Origin: Streptomyces sp. B93
GTDB taxonomy: Bacteria; Actinomycetota; Actinomycetes; Streptomycetales; Streptomycetaceae
Direction of reading: 5' to 3'
DNA: 64,000 bases
NCBI RefSeq assembly: GCF_018070565.1
Contig: NZ_JAGPXL010000022.1
Coordinates: forward strand, 41,846 to 105,845
The position numbers and the translations under genes are program-made. Positions within the stretch are counted from its first letter, which is position 1, and every line of letters begins with the position of its first letter. Below are positions 8,629 to 19,615 of this stretch, in pieces. The notes under the pieces are model-generated. The model made no database searches, had not been told where the DNA came from, and was given only the letters and a program-made list of their open reading frames with translations.

Positions 8629-9756
8629 TCAGGACTTGGCGGGGGCGTCGCCCTCGGCCTCCAGGGCCTGGAGCGCCGGGTCCATGACCACGTCGGCGCC
8701 GTGCGCCTCGGTCGTCGGGTCCTCCGGGAAGTGGCAGGCGGTCAGGTGACCGTCGCGGTTGCCGGAGATCTGGACCAGCGGGGGCTCCTCCGTGGCGCAC
8801 TTGTCCTGCGCCTTCCAGCAGCGGGTGCGGAAGCGGCAGCCGGACGGCGGGTGGATCGGCGAGGGCACGTCACCGTAGAGACGGATGCGCTCGCGCTGCT
8901 CGGCGTCGTCGTCCACCTGCACCTCGGGCACCGCGGACAGCAGCGCGTGGGTGTAGGGGTGACGCGGCCGGTTGTAGATGGAGTCCCGGTCGCCGACCTC
9001 GACCACCTTGCCGAGGTACATGACCGCCACGCGCTGCGAGAAGTGCCGCACGATCGCCAGGTCGTGGGCGATGAAGACGAACGCGATGCCCAGCTCTTCC
9101 TGGACCTTCTGGAGCAGGTTCACCACCTGCGCCTGGATGGACACGTCCAGGGCCGAGACCGGCTCGTCCGCGACGATCAGCTTCGGGTTCAGGGCGAGCG
9201 CGCGGGCGACGCCGATACGCTGGCGCTGACCGCCGGAGAACTCGTGCGGGAAGCGGTTGTAGTGCTCGGGGTTGAGGCCGACCAGCTCCAGCAGCTCCCG
9301 GACGCGCTTCTCCCGGCCGCCCTCGGGGTTGATCCCGTTGACCTCCATCGGCGACTTGATGATGGAGCCGACGGTCTGCCGCGGGTTCAGCGAGGAGTAC
9401 GGGTCCTGGAAGATCATCTGGATCTCGGACCGCACCGGCGCCAGCTGCTTGCGGTTGGCACGGGTGATGTCCTGACCGGCGTACGTGATCCGTCCCGCCG
9501 TCGGCTCCAGGAGGCGGGTGATCAGCCGGCCGGTGGTGGACTTGCCGCAGCCGGACTCGCCGACCAGGCCGAGGCTCTCGCCCACCCCGACCCTCAGGTC
9601 CACGCCGTCGACGGCCTGGACGGCGCCGACCTTGCGTTTGATCGGGAAGCCGCCGTAGATCGGGAAGTGCTTGGTCAGGCCCGTGACCTCCAGGAGCGGC
9701 TCCTTGGAGGTGGCGGCGGAGCCCTGCTGTGCGGGGAGGGTGAGGTTCTCGCTCAT
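8629..9756 (-). CDS. bldKE: BldKE: peptide ABC importer ATPase
   Basis: A 375-residue ATPase, last gene of the bldK operon. The start is ATG 9756 (MSENLTLPAQQ) with GGAGAA just upstream; an open frame extends further into the preceding gene but has no ribosome binding site. Walker A is GESGCGKST, the signature FSGGQRQR, Walker B LIVADEP, and the switch His lies in FIAHDL. The C-terminal Oligo_HPY part again has GCRFRTRC and TACHF cysteines. In S. coelicolor, BldK imports an extracellular signalling peptide needed for aerial hyphae; assignment here rests on the operon order permease, binding protein, permease, ATPase, ATPase. It lies 14 bases after the bldKD stop. Confidence 0.85.
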   Translation of the reverse strand: MSENLTLPAQQGSAATSKEPLLEVTGLTKHFPIYGGFPIKRKVGAVQAVDGVDLRVGVGESLGLVGESGCGKSTTGRLITRLLEPTAGRITYAGQDITRANRKQLAPVRSEIQMIFQDPYSSLNPRQTVGSIIKSPMEVNGINPEGGREKRVRELLELVGLNPEHYNRFPHEFSGGQRQRIGVARALALNPKLIVADEPVSALDVSIQAQVVNLLQKVQEELGIAFVFIAHDLAIVRHFSQRVAVMYLGKVVEVGDRDSIYNRPRHPYTHALLSAVPEVQVDDDAEQRERIRLYGDVPSPIHPPSGCRFRTRCWKAQDKCATEEPPLVQISGNRDGHLTACHFPEDPTTEAHGADVVMDPALQALEAEGDAPAKS

Positions 9757-9770
9757 GATCTCGGTTCTCC

Positions 9771-10832
9771 CTAGCGCAGCCGGGGCTGGATCTCGTCGAT
9801 GAAGATGGTCTGCTTCTGCTCCGCCGTGAGGTGGCAGGCGGCGGCACGGCCCTCGGCCAGCGGCGGCCGGGACGTGGTGCACAGATCGCCGGACACCTGG
9901 TCACGGAAGGCGCAGCGCGGGTGGAAGGGGCAGCCGGACGGCGGGTTCAGCAGCGACGGCGGGCTGCCCGGGATCGGCGTCAGCTCCTGGTCGATGTCGC
10001 CGTCGAGGCGCGGCATGGAGCTGAGCAGACCCCAGGTGTAGGGGTGCGTCGGCGTGCGCAGCACCTCCTTGACCGAGCCGCGCTCGACGGCGCGGCCCGC
10101 GTACATCACCAGCAGGTCGTCGGCCATGTTGCCGATGACACCGAGGTCGTGGGTGATGAAGATGATCGCGGAGCCGAACTCCTGCTGGAGGTCCTTCAGC
10201 AGGTCCAGGATCTGCGCCTGCACGGTCACGTCGAGCGCGGTGGTCGGCTCGTCGGCGATCAGCAGGTCGGGGTCGCACATCAGCGCCATGGCGATCATCG
10301 CGCGCTGGCGCATACCGCCGGAGAACTGGTGCGGGTAGTCGTCGAAGCGCACCTTGGGCTGCGGGATGCCGACCTTCTCCAGCATCTGGACCGCCCGGTC
10401 CTTCGCCTCCTTCTTGGAGGCGCCGGTGTGCTTCATGTACGGCTCGGAGAGCTGCCGTCCCACCGTGTAGTACGGCGACAGCGCCGTCAGCGGGTCCTGG
10501 AAGATCATCGCCATCTTGTTGCCGCGGAGCTTCTCCAGCTCCTTCTCCTTGGCGGTGACGAGTTCCTGGCCGTCCAGGACGATCTCGCCGTCGATGGTGG
10601 TGGTCCTCGGGTTGTGCAGGCCCAGGATGGTCAGGTTGGTGACGGACTTGCCGGAACCCGACTCACCGACGATGCCCAGGGTCTTGCCCCGCTCGACATC
10701 GAAGGAGAGCCCGTCGACCGCCTTGACGATGCCGTCCTCGGTGGAGAACTGCACCCGCAGGTCACGGACCGAGAGGAAACTCTCGGACCCGGTCGGGGCC
10801 GGGACGTCCTCGGTCTTGGTCAGTGTGGTCAC
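9771..10832 (-). CDS. bldKD: BldKD: peptide ABC importer ATPase
   Basis: A 353-residue ATPase that pairs with BldKE. It starts at GTG 10832 (reading VTTLTKTEDVPAPTG) with AGGAAG upstream. Walker A GESGSGKSV, signature SGGMRQR and Walker B LLIADEPTTALD are intact. The C-terminal cysteine pattern is slightly expanded (GCPFHPRCAFRDQVSGDLC, then AACHL). It follows bldKC by 15 bases and precedes bldKE by 14, so the three genes are one transcription unit. The role is energising uptake of a developmental oligopeptide, by analogy with the S. coelicolor operon. Confidence 0.86.
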   Translation of the reverse strand: MTTLTKTEDVPAPTGSESFLSVRDLRVQFSTEDGIVKAVDGLSFDVERGKTLGIVGESGSGKSVTNLTILGLHNPRTTTIDGEIVLDGQELVTAKEKELEKLRGNKMAMIFQDPLTALSPYYTVGRQLSEPYMKHTGASKKEAKDRAVQMLEKVGIPQPKVRFDDYPHQFSGGMRQRAMIAMALMCDPDLLIADEPTTALDVTVQAQILDLLKDLQQEFGSAIIFITHDLGVIGNMADDLLVMYAGRAVERGSVKEVLRTPTHPYTWGLLSSMPRLDGDIDQELTPIPGSPPSLLNPPSGCPFHPRCAFRDQVSGDLCTTSRPPLAEGRAAACHLTAEQKQTIFIDEIQPRLR

Positions 10833-10847
10833 GGTGGTTCGTTCTTC

Positions 10848-11825
10848 CTAGGAGAGCCGGACGCGCGGATCGATCCAGGCGTACGCGATGTCGACGAGGA
10901 TGTTCAGGAGCAGGATGAAGAAGGCTCCGACCAGCATGACACCCATCGTCAGCGGCAGGTCCTTCGTGACCGCTCCGTCCACGGCGAGGCGGCCGATTCC
11001 CTGGAGGGAGAAGGTGAGTTCGGTCACGACACCGCCACCGAGCAGGGCGCTCAGGTCGATGCCGAGGATGGTCACGATCGGGATGAGCGAGCCGCGCCAG
11101 GCGTAGCGGAAGAAGACGTACTTCTTGCCCATGCCCTTGGCCCGGGCGGTGCGCACGTGCTCCTCCTGGAGCTGCTCGATCATCGAGGAGCGCGCCATAC
11201 GGGTGTACTGACCGGTGAAGATCGTCGCCATGACGGCCATCGGGATCCACAGCCCCGCGAGCCAGCCGAACGGGTCCTCGGTGAACGGGACGTACTTCGG
11301 GAACTCCACCCAGCCGGTGTTGTACACGAAGATCAGCAGCACGATCGGGCCGAGGAAGTAGATCTGGAACGAGCTGAGCACCATGGACGCGCCGGTGGCG
11401 GCCTTGTCGATCATGGAGCCGCGCCGGTAGGCGGCGACCATGCCCGCGCCGATGCCGATGACGAGGAAGACGACCAGGGCGCCGACCGTCAGGGACAGCG
11501 TCAGCGGGAAGCGGTCCATGATGATCGAGGTCACGTTGTCGTTGTAGAAGAACGACCGGCCCAGGCAGGGCGCGGGGCATTCGCCCTGCGGGAAGTCGCG
11601 CCCGGCCACGATGCCGGTCATGAACTCCCAGAACTGCGCGGCGAGCGGCTGATCCAGGCCGAGGGCGTGCCGGATGTCCTCCAGTCGCGCGGGCGAGCAG
11701 TCCTTGCCACAGGCCAGGGAGGCGTAGTCGGAGGGCGCGGCGACGAAGAGGAAGAAGGTTGCGGCACCGATCAGGAACAGGGTGACGACGGCACCGACCG
11801 AGCGCCGGAGGATGAACTGAAGCAT
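10848..11825 (-). CDS. bldKC: BldKC: peptide ABC importer permease
   Basis: A 325-residue DppB-type permease. ATG 11825 (MLQFILRRSVGAVVTLFLIG) is chosen because homologous permeases begin with this helix; the longer frame upstream overlaps a strong hairpin. The periplasmic loop has four cysteines (LACGKDC and GECPAPC), more than usual. The coupling loop is VRTARAKGMGKKYVFFRYAW. It is separated from bldKB by 97 bases that contain a hairpin, described separately, which may lower expression of bldKC-E relative to the binding protein. Confidence 0.87.
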   Translation of the reverse strand: MLQFILRRSVGAVVTLFLIGAATFFLFVAAPSDYASLACGKDCSPARLEDIRHALGLDQPLAAQFWEFMTGIVAGRDFPQGECPAPCLGRSFFYNDNVTSIIMDRFPLTLSLTVGALVVFLVIGIGAGMVAAYRRGSMIDKAATGASMVLSSFQIYFLGPIVLLIFVYNTGWVEFPKYVPFTEDPFGWLAGLWIPMAVMATIFTGQYTRMARSSMIEQLQEEHVRTARAKGMGKKYVFFRYAWRGSLIPIVTILGIDLSALLGGGVVTELTFSLQGIGRLAVDGAVTKDLPLTMGVMLVGAFFILLLNILVDIAYAWIDPRVRLS

Positions 11826-11871
11826 GGCGGGGGGCTGCTCTCTGCGGAGACGGTGGACGGGTTCACGGAAC

Positions 11872-11907
11872 CGCGGGGGTGCGCTCCGCCTGGTGCGCAC
11901 CCCCGCG
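11872..11907 (-). terminator. Intercistronic hairpin between bldKB and bldKC
   Basis: CGCGGGGGTGCGC pairs perfectly with GCGCACCCCCGCG (13 bp) around a 10-base loop, starting 16 bases after the bldKB stop. There is no U-run. In many importer operons such a hairpin after the binding-protein gene stabilises the upstream message or attenuates transcription, so that more binding protein than permease is made. That role is inferred here. Confidence 0.6.
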
Positions 11908-11922
11908 AACAGCCGTAGAGAG

Positions 11923-13716
11923 TTACGACTTCAGGAACAGTCGGGTCACGTCGAGGTAGCTCGACTCAGTGCTGTAGCGGGCACCGCCGATGTTCGAGCC
12001 GTACAGCTGGAACTGCTTGGTGTACCACAGCGGGGCGGCCGGGTTGACCTCCTCCAGGATGTACTTGTGGGCCTCTTCCCACGTCTTCGCGGCATCTTCC
12101 GGCTGCTGGTTCAGGGCCTTGCCGATCAGCTCCTGGACCTTCGGGTCGTTGATGTGCGAGTAGTTCGACTTGCCGTCGCCGACCTGGTCACCGTCGTAGA
12201 CCGGGGTCACGACCGTGGACGGGGAGGGCCAGTCCTGGCCCCAGCCGGTGATGTAGATGTCGTACGGGTTCTTGACCTTGCCGATCTGCTCGTAGTACGA
12301 CGCGGCGTCGATCTCCTTGGAGACCACGTCGATGCCGACCTTGCCGAGCGCGTCCTCGATGGCGACCTTGCGCTTCTGGCCGGCCTCGGAGTTGGCGTAG
12401 GCGAAGACCAGCTTCTTCTCGGCGGCCGGAACGTCCGCGAGCAGCTCCTTGGCCTTCTCGATGTTGCCCGCGGGCGTCTTCAGACGGCCGTAGGGGTCGT
12501 ACTTGGCGTCGTAGCCCGGCAGGGTCGGGGCGAACAGGTTCGGGGCGACGTCGCCACCGAACGCGCCACCCTCACCGGCGATGAGCGACTTGGAGTTCAC
12601 CGCGTAGGTGACGGCGTCCCGGACGGTCTTGTTCTTGACGCGGTCCAGGTTGAACGTCAGCTGCATCACGTAGGGCTGGTAGCCCTTGATGGTGCGCTTG
12701 TTGACGGCCGGGTCGCTGATGACGTCCTGGATCTGGGTGGCGTCGACGCTGCCGGTGAACTGGATGGCGTTCTTGGCCTCGCCCTGGTCGGAGATCAGAC
12801 GCTTGGTCTGGGTCGACTCGGTGACGCCGAACTGGAAGTCGAAGCCGTCGACGTACTGGTGACGGACCGGGTCGGTGTTGGCGTCCCAGTTCTCGTTCTT
12901 GACGAGCTTGAGGGACTTGCCCGCCTTGAACTCCTCGATCTTGTACGGGCCGAGGGAGACGGGGGCGGTGTCGTACTTCTCCTTCGTGTCGGTCTCCTCC
13001 GGCACGATGGAGTAGCCCGGCATGGCCAGCGTCATCGGCAGGTCGGGACGCGGGGTGTCGAAGTGGAAGACGATCGTCTTGTCGTCCGGGGTCTCCAGGA
13101 CGGAGTCCGGCAGGTGCTTCTTGCCGTAGCCGCCGTCCGGCAGGGCCTTGCGGTAGTCGGCACCGCTCAGCCAGGTCTGGAGGAAGGTCGGGCCGTCGAA
13201 GATGAACTCCGCGTACAGGCGCTCGACGGTGTGGCGGACGTCGGCCGAGGTGATCTCGTTGCCGTTCTCGTCCTTGAGGCCGTCCTTGAGCGTGAACGTC
13301 CAGGTCTTGTTGTCGTCGGACGCCTGGCCGGAGTCGGTCGCGAGGTCACCCACGACCGAGACGCCGCCCTTGCCGTCCTCCTGGAAGTTGGTCAGGCCGC
13401 GGAAGACCAGGTTGGAGAACTGACCCGCGTCGGAGACGTAGATCTGGCCCGGGTCCATGTGGGAGAGACCGGACTCCTGGTAGACCGTGACGGTGCCGCC
13501 GGGCTTGGCCCCGGGGACCTCCTCGGCCGGACCGGTGGAGGCCTTGGCGTCCAGGTAGGCAACGCCCTCGGACTGCTCCTTGGCCTTGTCCTGGCTCTCG
13601 CCCTTGTTCCCGCCGGAGTTGTTGCCGGTGTTCTCCGAGCAACCGGTGAGCGCGAGGGAACCAGCCGCGATGGCGACCAGTATGGCGCGCCCTCTGCGCG
13701 AGGTGAACGACTTCAT
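11923..13716 (-). CDS. bldKB: BldKB: oligopeptide-binding lipoprotein
   Basis: A 597-residue solute-binding protein, family 5. The chosen start, ATG 13716, gives the lipoprotein signal MKSFTSRRGRAILVAIAAGS followed by LALTGC, with lipidation at that Cys. An in-frame ATG at 13752 would add 12 residues (MDNNRQVGAYTA) and has an AGGCAG site, so the start is uncertain. The mature N-terminus is a linker rich in Asn, Gly, Lys and Glu (SENTGNNSGGNKGESQDKA). Family blocks such as VYQESGLSHMDPGQIYVSD and GQFSNLVFRGL follow. In S. coelicolor BldKB binds the extracellular peptide signal of the bld cascade. It sits second in the operon, between the two permease genes, as in the known bldK locus. Confidence 0.87.
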   Translation of the reverse strand: MKSFTSRRGRAILVAIAAGSLALTGCSENTGNNSGGNKGESQDKAKEQSEGVAYLDAKASTGPAEEVPGAKPGGTVTVYQESGLSHMDPGQIYVSDAGQFSNLVFRGLTNFQEDGKGGVSVVGDLATDSGQASDDNKTWTFTLKDGLKDENGNEITSADVRHTVERLYAEFIFDGPTFLQTWLSGADYRKALPDGGYGKKHLPDSVLETPDDKTIVFHFDTPRPDLPMTLAMPGYSIVPEETDTKEKYDTAPVSLGPYKIEEFKAGKSLKLVKNENWDANTDPVRHQYVDGFDFQFGVTESTQTKRLISDQGEAKNAIQFTGSVDATQIQDVISDPAVNKRTIKGYQPYVMQLTFNLDRVKNKTVRDAVTYAVNSKSLIAGEGGAFGGDVAPNLFAPTLPGYDAKYDPYGRLKTPAGNIEKAKELLADVPAAEKKLVFAYANSEAGQKRKVAIEDALGKVGIDVVSKEIDAASYYEQIGKVKNPYDIYITGWGQDWPSPSTVVTPVYDGDQVGDGKSNYSHINDPKVQELIGKALNQQPEDAAKTWEEAHKYILEEVNPAAPLWYTKQFQLYGSNIGGARYSTESSYLDVTRLFLKS

Positions 13717-13818
13717 AGCGGTGTATGCACCTACCTGTCGGTTGTTATCCATGAGTACTGCCTGACGCGGCTGGTAGGCCGACGCGGGGGCGGCAGCCAC
13801 CCCCCACCAATGGACGGC

Positions 13819-14865
13819 TCAGCGCCCGGACTTGGGGTCGAAGGCATCCCGTACCGAGTCTCCGAGGAGGTTGAAGCACAGGATGAAGATCACCAGCGCC
13901 ACACCCGGGAAGAAGATGAACGCGGGGTCCTGCTGGGTGTAGTCGGCGCCGGCGGCGAACAGACGCCCCCAGTCCGGGGTGGGCTCGACGAAGCCGACGC
14001 CCGCGAAGGAGAGGAAGGCGATGGTGAGGATCGTGCTGGGCAGCTGGTACGTGAACTGCACCAGCACCGGCGTGACGATGTTCGGCAGGACCTCCTTGCG
14101 GATGATCCGGCCCGGCGAGGCACCCGAGACCTTGGCGGCCTCGATGAACTCCCGCTCGCGCAGCGCCAGCACGACGGAGCGCACGAGTCGGGACATGCCC
14201 ATCCAGCCGAGGATCCACAGCACGATCAGGATCGCCAGCGCCCGGAAGTACGTGGGCGTCTCGTCCCGCGGGTCCACGAAGAACGAGGTCACCACGGGCA
14301 TGAAGGCGATGAAGAACAGCTGCGAGGGGAAGGACAGGAAGAAGTCCGTGACCCGGCCGAGCCAGTAGTCCGTGCGACCGGCGAAGTAACCGCCGACCAG
14401 ACCGATGATGACACCGGTGACCGTCAACAGCACCGACACACCCAGCGCCATGAACAGCGACGTCCGCATGCCGTACACCAGCATGGCGAAGAGGTCACGG
14501 CCGTACTGCGGCTCCACGCCGAACCAGTGGTCGGCGGAGAGGCCGCCGAAGTAGCCGAGCGGGAGCCCGAAGTCGTCGAGGACGGGCTTGTCCGCGTACT
14601 CCGGGTCCTGGCCGTAGAGGGTGTACGGGTCGGTGCCGCTGATCGCGGTGAGCAGCGGTGCGGCCAGCGCGACGACGAAGAAGAAAATCACTACGCCGGC
14701 GCAGAACATCCCTGTACGGTCACGCCTGAAGCGCTGCCACATCAACTGCCCGGGAGAGCGACCCTCAAGCTTCTTGGGACTCTCGGCGACCTCGGAGGTC
14801 GCGTCGAGCTCGGGGTCCAAGGCGACCGCGGACCCGGAGCCCTCGGCCTTCGTCGGACTGGTCAT
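13819..14865 (-). CDS. bldKA: BldKA: peptide ABC importer permease
   Basis: A 348-residue DppC-type permease and first gene of the operon. Start ATG 14865 (MTSPTKAEGSGSAVALDP) has GGGGGAAG about seven bases upstream; longer frames run into the promoter region. A cytoplasmic tail of about 50 residues precedes the first helix (53-76). A periplasmic loop (77-130) and the five-helix core follow, with the EAA loop EAAKVSGASPGRIIRKEVLP. It forms the channel with BldKC. The gene is 102 bases from bldKB. Confidence 0.86.
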   Translation of the reverse strand: MTSPTKAEGSGSAVALDPELDATSEVAESPKKLEGRSPGQLMWQRFRRDRTGMFCAGVVIFFFVVALAAPLLTAISGTDPYTLYGQDPEYADKPVLDDFGLPLGYFGGLSADHWFGVEPQYGRDLFAMLVYGMRTSLFMALGVSVLLTVTGVIIGLVGGYFAGRTDYWLGRVTDFFLSFPSQLFFIAFMPVVTSFFVDPRDETPTYFRALAILIVLWILGWMGMSRLVRSVVLALREREFIEAAKVSGASPGRIIRKEVLPNIVTPVLVQFTYQLPSTILTIAFLSFAGVGFVEPTPDWGRLFAAGADYTQQDPAFIFFPGVALVIFILCFNLLGDSVRDAFDPKSGR

Positions 14866-15189
14866 GTGTGTTCTTCCCCCGGGGGGTTGGAGAGTTGAGC
14901 GCAGCACAGATACCGGCAGGTTCTGTGGTTTGGGGGAACTTTCGCCAAACGCATCAACGCGCGTCAAGGGCAGAAGGCATAGGGATCTCCCTACCGAGCT
15001 TTTTTTGAGCAAAAATTGCAAAGATTGACACCTGGGCGCGCTTGACAGCCGAGACTGAAAATCGACTTTCAACCCCAAAACGGACAATTCAATGGTTTAC
15101 ATGTCCGAAACTTGAGCGCAGCCATACCGATATCCGAACAGCGCGGAACAACCGCCATCACTCGCCCTTGCCGGGCGCCTCACAGGCAC
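14866..15189 (-). promoter_or_regulatory. bldK upstream region, with 14-bp palindrome TAGGGATCTCCCTA
   Basis: About 320 bases with no gene, clearly richer in A/T than the neighbours (for example TTTTTTTGAGCAAAAATTGC near 15001). Transcription of bldK must start here. A palindrome, TAGGGA-TC-TCCCTA, lies at 14980-14993, 115 bases upstream of the bldKA start, and could be an operator. Sequences resembling TTGACA occur on both strands, but I could not pair one with a convincing -10 box. Confidence 0.45.
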
Positions 15190-15231
15190 GCCGCGGACCC
15201 GGCTCCCCGTCATGGGAGCCGGGTCCGCGGC
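15190..15231 (-). terminator. typA terminator
   Basis: A perfect 18-bp stem (GCCGCGGACCCGGCTCCC paired with its complement) around the 6-base loop CGTCAT, 20 bases after the typA stop codon. It is one of the strongest hairpins in the window and insulates typA from bldK. Confidence 0.88.
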
Positions 15232-15251
15232 GGGAGCCCGTTACGGGCCCG

Positions 15252-17168
<1,917 letters not shown>

Positions 17169-17362
17169 ATTGCGGCGTACTCCCGGGATGGTGAGGACGG
17201 CTGCGCGTAGGTCTGCGTTACGCGCGCCCTGCCGGGCTTGACACGCCTCGGCCTTATCCCATGGTACGGGGCCTTTGGGTAGGGGGCTGCGTGGAGGGGG
17301 TTCGGGGGGGTGGGCCGGAGGTCCGGTGCTGGTGGGGCACCCTGCGGCACGACTGCCCGCGG

Positions 17363-19339
17363 CTACGTGGACGAGGGGCGGGGTGTGGGCTTCAGATAGC
17401 CCATGTCCTCGTAGACCGGGGTGGCGAAGCCGAAGGCGCCCGCGTTGGCGAGGTTCTTCTTCGTCGCGGTCAGCTGGGGGCGCTGGTACAGCGGGATGGA
17501 GCCCGCCGCCGCCCAGATGCGGGCGTCCGCCTTGCGCATCAGGGCGCGCGCCTCGCTCTCGTCCAGCGTGCCGACGGCCTGGTCGAAGAGCTGGTCGACC
17601 TGGTCGGTCCCCACCCGTGTGTAGTTCTGCTCGACGCTCAGCGAGCCGTCCGCCGCGGGCACCGGCTTGGCGTAGATCGGCCGCGCGTCCGTCGCCGGGA
17701 ACGCCGACGTGGGCCACGAGTACAGGGCGAGGTCGTACTCACCGGACGCGATGTGGTCCTTGAAGTAGCCCTCCTCCTTGACCTTCGACACCTCGGTGCG
17801 GATGCCCACCCGGTCCAGCATCCGCCGGATCCGCTCCGCCACCGTCGCCAGCGTCTCCGACCCCGGCCCCGACGGCAGCACGAACCGCAGCGACAACGCC
17901 TTGCCGTCCTTCGCCAGCGGCCCCGCCCCCGCGGCACTGGACGGCGCCGCGGTCCCCTTGGGCGCGTACGCCCCCGGCGCGCTCCCCTTCAGGTGCTGCT
18001 TGCCGTCCTGGGCGAGTTCCTGGCCCTCGTCGCCCCCGCCCTCCCCCTTGTTGTCCTCACCGACGATGTACGTCCCGTCGTCGTCCTCAGCGGCGGACTT
18101 CTCCGGCTTGGCCTTGTCCGGCTTCTTCTCCCCCTCGGCAGCCTCCTTCTCCGCGCCCGCCGCCTTCTTCCCCTCCCCCGGCTCCCACCCGGCGTCCGCC
18201 AGCAGCGCCCGCGCCTCCTTCATGTCCTGGTCCCCCAGCGCCCCGCTGCCGTCCGCGTACGCCGCCTGTCCGGCGAGGGCGACATGGCTGCCGACGGGCT
18301 TCGTCGGCAGTCCCAGCGGCTTCAGCACCGTCCGCGCCAGTTCCCCGCGGTCCAGCGCCCGCGCCACCGCCCGCCGTACCCGCTCGTCCGCCAGCGGCCC
18401 CCCGGCGCCGTTCAGCGCGAGCTGGGTGTACGCGGGCTCCAGGGACTTGCGCACCTCGACGCCCCGGGCCCGCTCCACCCGCCGTACCGTCGCCGCGTCG
18501 ACGTCGGCGACGTCGATCTCGCCCTTGGCCAGCGCGGCGGCCCGCTTCTCCCGCGGCACCGCGCTCAGCACGATCCCGTCGAGCTTCGCGGGCCGCCCCC
18601 ACCAGCGCGGACTGCGGGTGAGGACGACCTCGTCGTCCTCCCGGTCGACCTTCTTCAGCGTGAACGGCCCGGCCGTCAGTTTCAGCTTGCGCCGCGCCCC
18701 CTCGTTGAAGGCGTCCGGCGACCCCATGACCTCCTTCGGGTACAGCGGCGAGAACAGCGACTTCCAGTCGGCGTAGGTGCGCCGGAAGGTGACCCTGACC
18801 TCCAGGTCGTTGTCGCCCCGTTCGATCCGCTCGATCCGCTCGTACCCGGCGTTGCGCGCCGTCCAGTACGCGCTGTCCTTCCCGGAGAGCGCCCGCCACT
18901 GCGCGGCGAAGTCCGCCGCCCCGATCTCCCGCCCGTTGCTCCAGACGGCCTGCTGGTTGAGCTTGTACAGGACGACCTGCTTGGGCTCGGTCTCGACGAC
19001 CCTGGCCGATTCCAGATAGTCCGCGTTGATCTCCGCGCGCCCCGCCGCGTCCATCCGGTACATCGACGGCAGCACCGCCTGCGCGACCCGCGCCGTGGCC
19101 CCGTCGGCGTCGGCCTGGAAGGTGTTCAGCGTCTCCGGCACGGCGTCCACGGCCCACCGCAGCGTGCCGCCGTCGGCGATCCGGTCCCGCGCCGCGGGCG
19201 CGATGTCCGGCCCGGCCAGCGGCTTTCCGGCCGGGTCGGGCGAGCCGCACCCGGCGAGGGCGGGCACGGTGAGCGCGCCCGCGGTGAGGAAGACGGCCGA
19301 GCGCATCACCGTGCGCAGGCCGACGCCGTACTGGGACAT
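17363..19339 (-). CDS. Orphan solute-binding lipoprotein (family 5) with long charged insertion
   Basis: A 658-residue peptide-binding-type lipoprotein. The signal ends in LAGC (Cys31). The fold is that of family 5 solute-binding proteins (GGTLRWAVDAVPETLNTFQA near the start; QPQLTATKKNLANAGAFGF near the end). Residues of about 385-473 form a lysine/glutamate/alanine-rich insertion (GEGKKAAGAEKEAAEGEKK and following) that has no counterpart in the other two binding proteins of this window. No permease or ATPase gene is adjacent. It may therefore work with the importer encoded downstream of typA or with another one, or act as a peptide sensor. It stops at TAG 17363, 194 bases from typA; that gap is G-rich without a clear gene. 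Confidence 0.85.
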   Translation of the reverse strand: MSQYGVGLRTVMRSAVFLTAGALTVPALAGCGSPDPAGKPLAGPDIAPAARDRIADGGTLRWAVDAVPETLNTFQADADGATARVAQAVLPSMYRMDAAGRAEINADYLESARVVETEPKQVVLYKLNQQAVWSNGREIGAADFAAQWRALSGKDSAYWTARNAGYERIERIERGDNDLEVRVTFRRTYADWKSLFSPLYPKEVMGSPDAFNEGARRKLKLTAGPFTLKKVDREDDEVVLTRSPRWWGRPAKLDGIVLSAVPREKRAAALAKGEIDVADVDAATVRRVERARGVEVRKSLEPAYTQLALNGAGGPLADERVRRAVARALDRGELARTVLKPLGLPTKPVGSHVALAGQAAYADGSGALGDQDMKEARALLADAGWEPGEGKKAAGAEKEAAEGEKKPDKAKPEKSAAEDDDGTYIVGEDNKGEGGGDEGQELAQDGKQHLKGSAPGAYAPKGTAAPSSAAGAGPLAKDGKALSLRFVLPSGPGSETLATVAERIRRMLDRVGIRTEVSKVKEEGYFKDHIASGEYDLALYSWPTSAFPATDARPIYAKPVPAADGSLSVEQNYTRVGTDQVDQLFDQAVGTLDESEARALMRKADARIWAAAGSIPLYQRPQLTATKKNLANAGAFGFATPVYEDMGYLKPTPRPSST

Positions 19340-19615
19340 CTCTGCTTACCTCCGGAGGCCGCAGGCGTTACGATCATTTTGGCGTTAATTGACAGGATCA
19401 GCCCGTATTAATGGGATTCGCCGGTACCGCAACGGCAACCGCCGCGAAGCCCACCCGTGCGGCGCAACCGCACCGGCAGTGCACCCACGCGCATCGGCCA
19501 ATCGGTGCACGTCCCTTCCCACCGACCGGTGTGACGCGCAACACTCGCAGGCGCATGAACGTCGTCTGAACGTAGCCGCCCACGGCCGCACGGCCGACGG
19601 AAGTGAGGTCACGTC

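Noticed and set aside
19389..19411. TTGACA with TATTAAT downstream as a promoter for the 96-residue gene
   Set aside because: The spacing is 11 bases instead of about 17, and the hexamer at the right distance (TGGGAT) is poor.
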